Assembly: GCA_002469805.1 (NCBI GenBank)
Contig: DKNW01000132.1
Span: 1-14,383 of the forward strand
Source: Rhodobiaceae bacterium UBA7378
GTDB lineage: Bacteria; Pseudomonadota; Alphaproteobacteria; RS24
Direction of reading: 5' to 3'
DNA length: 14,383 bases
The notes beneath the pieces are model-generated. The model saw only the letters and a program-made list of their open reading frames with translations. It did not search any database and was not told the DNA's origin. Shown here one piece after another: positions 13,735 to 14,383 of the stretch; the stretch's first letter is position 1, and the number at the start of each line of letters is the position of its first letter. Made by a program: the position numbers and the translations under genes.

Positions 13735-14383
13735 CTAATTCGACACGGTTCTGAAGCCGATATGACTGGTTGGCAGGCCCGCCTCTTGCGACTGGCGTGC
13801 GGCGGCCCGATAGCGGCGGCAGAAATTTGGCGCGCATAAAAATGATCCGCCCTTGATCCGGTATACCGCTTCGCCATTTGCAGGTGTAGTAGCAGAGGTA
13901 GTGACAGGTGCAGTGGCAGATGAACTAGCCGCCGTATCCGTCCATTCCCAGACATTGCCGATCATATCGTATAGACCGAAATCATTCGGCGGATAGCACC
14001 CCACGGGCGCTCGTTTGGCATAGCCATCCGCAGCGGTGTTTTGAATGGGAAACGTCCCCTGCCAGCTATTCGCCATTTCGCGCCCTTCCGGTGCACGTTC
14101 ATCGCCCCACACATAAAGCGTATCGGCGCCGGCGTTTGCCGCATATTCCCATTCCGCCTCTTGCGGCAAGCGGCGTCCGGCCCAACTTGCATAGGCTTTG
14201 GCGTCCTTATGCGATACTTGCACAACCGGCTCATAGTCGCGCCCGGTAATCGTGCTTTCTGGTCCCTCTGGATGGCGCCAGTTGGCCCCTTCGACAAAAT
14301 GCCACCAGCTGGGATTGGTCAGAGTTGGGGGCCGAAACACCGCCCCGCCCGCAACATTAAAGCCAAGCTGGGGTTTTTCCGCG
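13735..14383 (-). CDS. Formylglycine-generating enzyme (sulfatase-modifying factor), 5' end outside window
   Basis: The frame is open from the right edge to a TAA at 13735-13737, giving about 215 C-terminal residues of an FGE-sulfatase domain. Recognisable family motifs in order are the WW segment with GANWRHPEGP, the VSHKDAKAYASWAGRRLPQEAEWEYAA block, ANSWQGTFPIQNT, PPNDFGLYDMIGNVWEWTD, and the active-site end KGGSFLCAPNFCRRYRAAAR followed by HIGFRTV. The two cysteines separated by four residues (LCAPNFC) match the catalytic pair of aerobic, copper-dependent FGEs (C336/C341 in the human enzyme). The protein should therefore oxidise the motif cysteine of sulfatases to formylglycine. An Ala/Ser/Thr-rich insert of about 20 residues precedes the active-site block. 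The N-terminus, and any signal peptide, is not visible. It converges on the metallohydrolase gene with a 49-bp gap. Confidence 0.92.
   Translation of the reverse strand, partial: AEKPQLGFNVAGGAVFRPPTLTNPSWWHFVEGANWRHPEGPESTITGRDYEPVVQVSHKDAKAYASWAGRRLPQEAEWEYAANAGADTLYVWGDERAPEGREMANSWQGTFPIQNTAADGYAKRAPVGCYPPNDFGLYDMIGNVWEWTDTAASSSATAPVTTSATTPANGEAVYRIKGGSFLCAPNFCRRYRAAARQSQEAGLPTSHIGFRTVSN
13883..13930. repeat. Four degenerate 12-bp tandem units inside the FGE gene
   Basis: Units GGTGTAGTAGCA, GAGGTAGTGACA, GGTGCAGTGGCA and GATGAACTAGCC lie head to tail at 13883, 13895, 13907 and 13919. Units 1 and 3 match at 10 of 12 positions; the others are looser. On the coding strand they give an in-frame four-residue Ser/Thr/Ala/Pro pattern in a surface loop of the enzyme. 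Confidence 0.55.

Overview
The window looks like a chromosomal segment of a Gram-negative bacterium, most likely a free-living, possibly marine, member of the Pseudomonadota. Support comes from Sec signal peptides and membrane anchors, sigma70-type promoters, a CsoR-type metal sensor, a TetR regulator and a cluster of catabolic enzymes. Genus and class cannot be fixed from the sequence. I saw no tRNA, rRNA, CRISPR array, IS element or phage gene.

Layout. Bases 1-581 hold the 3' end of a GntP-family permease (+). Bases 710-2432 hold a four-gene minus-strand metal operon, transcribed in the order small exported protein, His-rich periplasmic HMA protein, MerT-like membrane protein, CsoR-type repressor. 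Its promoter carries a CsoR-like inverted repeat that runs into the first start codon, so the mRNA is predicted to be leaderless. Bases 2643-6802 hold a catabolic group: an iron-alcohol-dehydrogenase/maleylacetate-reductase homologue (+) whose stop codon overlaps that of an FAD aromatic-ring monooxygenase (-), preceded by an acyl-CoA dehydrogenase (-). A truncated glutathione transferase follows (about 6878-7219, +).

Bases 7233-12430 and 12582-13685 form what I regard as the most interesting unit. A sulfatase and a TetR repressor (-) are divergent from a membrane-anchored DUF1330-like protein and a long GST-like protein (+). A haloalkane-dehalogenase-like hydrolase (-) is in turn divergent from a membrane-anchored metallo-beta-lactamase-fold hydrolase (+). 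Both divergent promoter regions carry the same 21-bp palindrome, ATTGACA-N7-TG(T/C)CAAT. In the first region it contains the -35 boxes of both promoters. I infer one TetR-controlled regulon of six genes including the regulator. The window ends in a partial formylglycine-generating enzyme (-), the enzyme that activates sulfatases such as the one encoded here.

Working together: the sulfatase/FGE pair, the dehalogenase, the GST-like protein, the monooxygenase, the acyl-CoA dehydrogenase and the reductase suggest stepwise breakdown of a sulfated, halogenated or ring-containing organic compound. No substrate can be named from sequence. The metal operon looks like a separate trans-envelope copper (or other soft-metal) handling unit.
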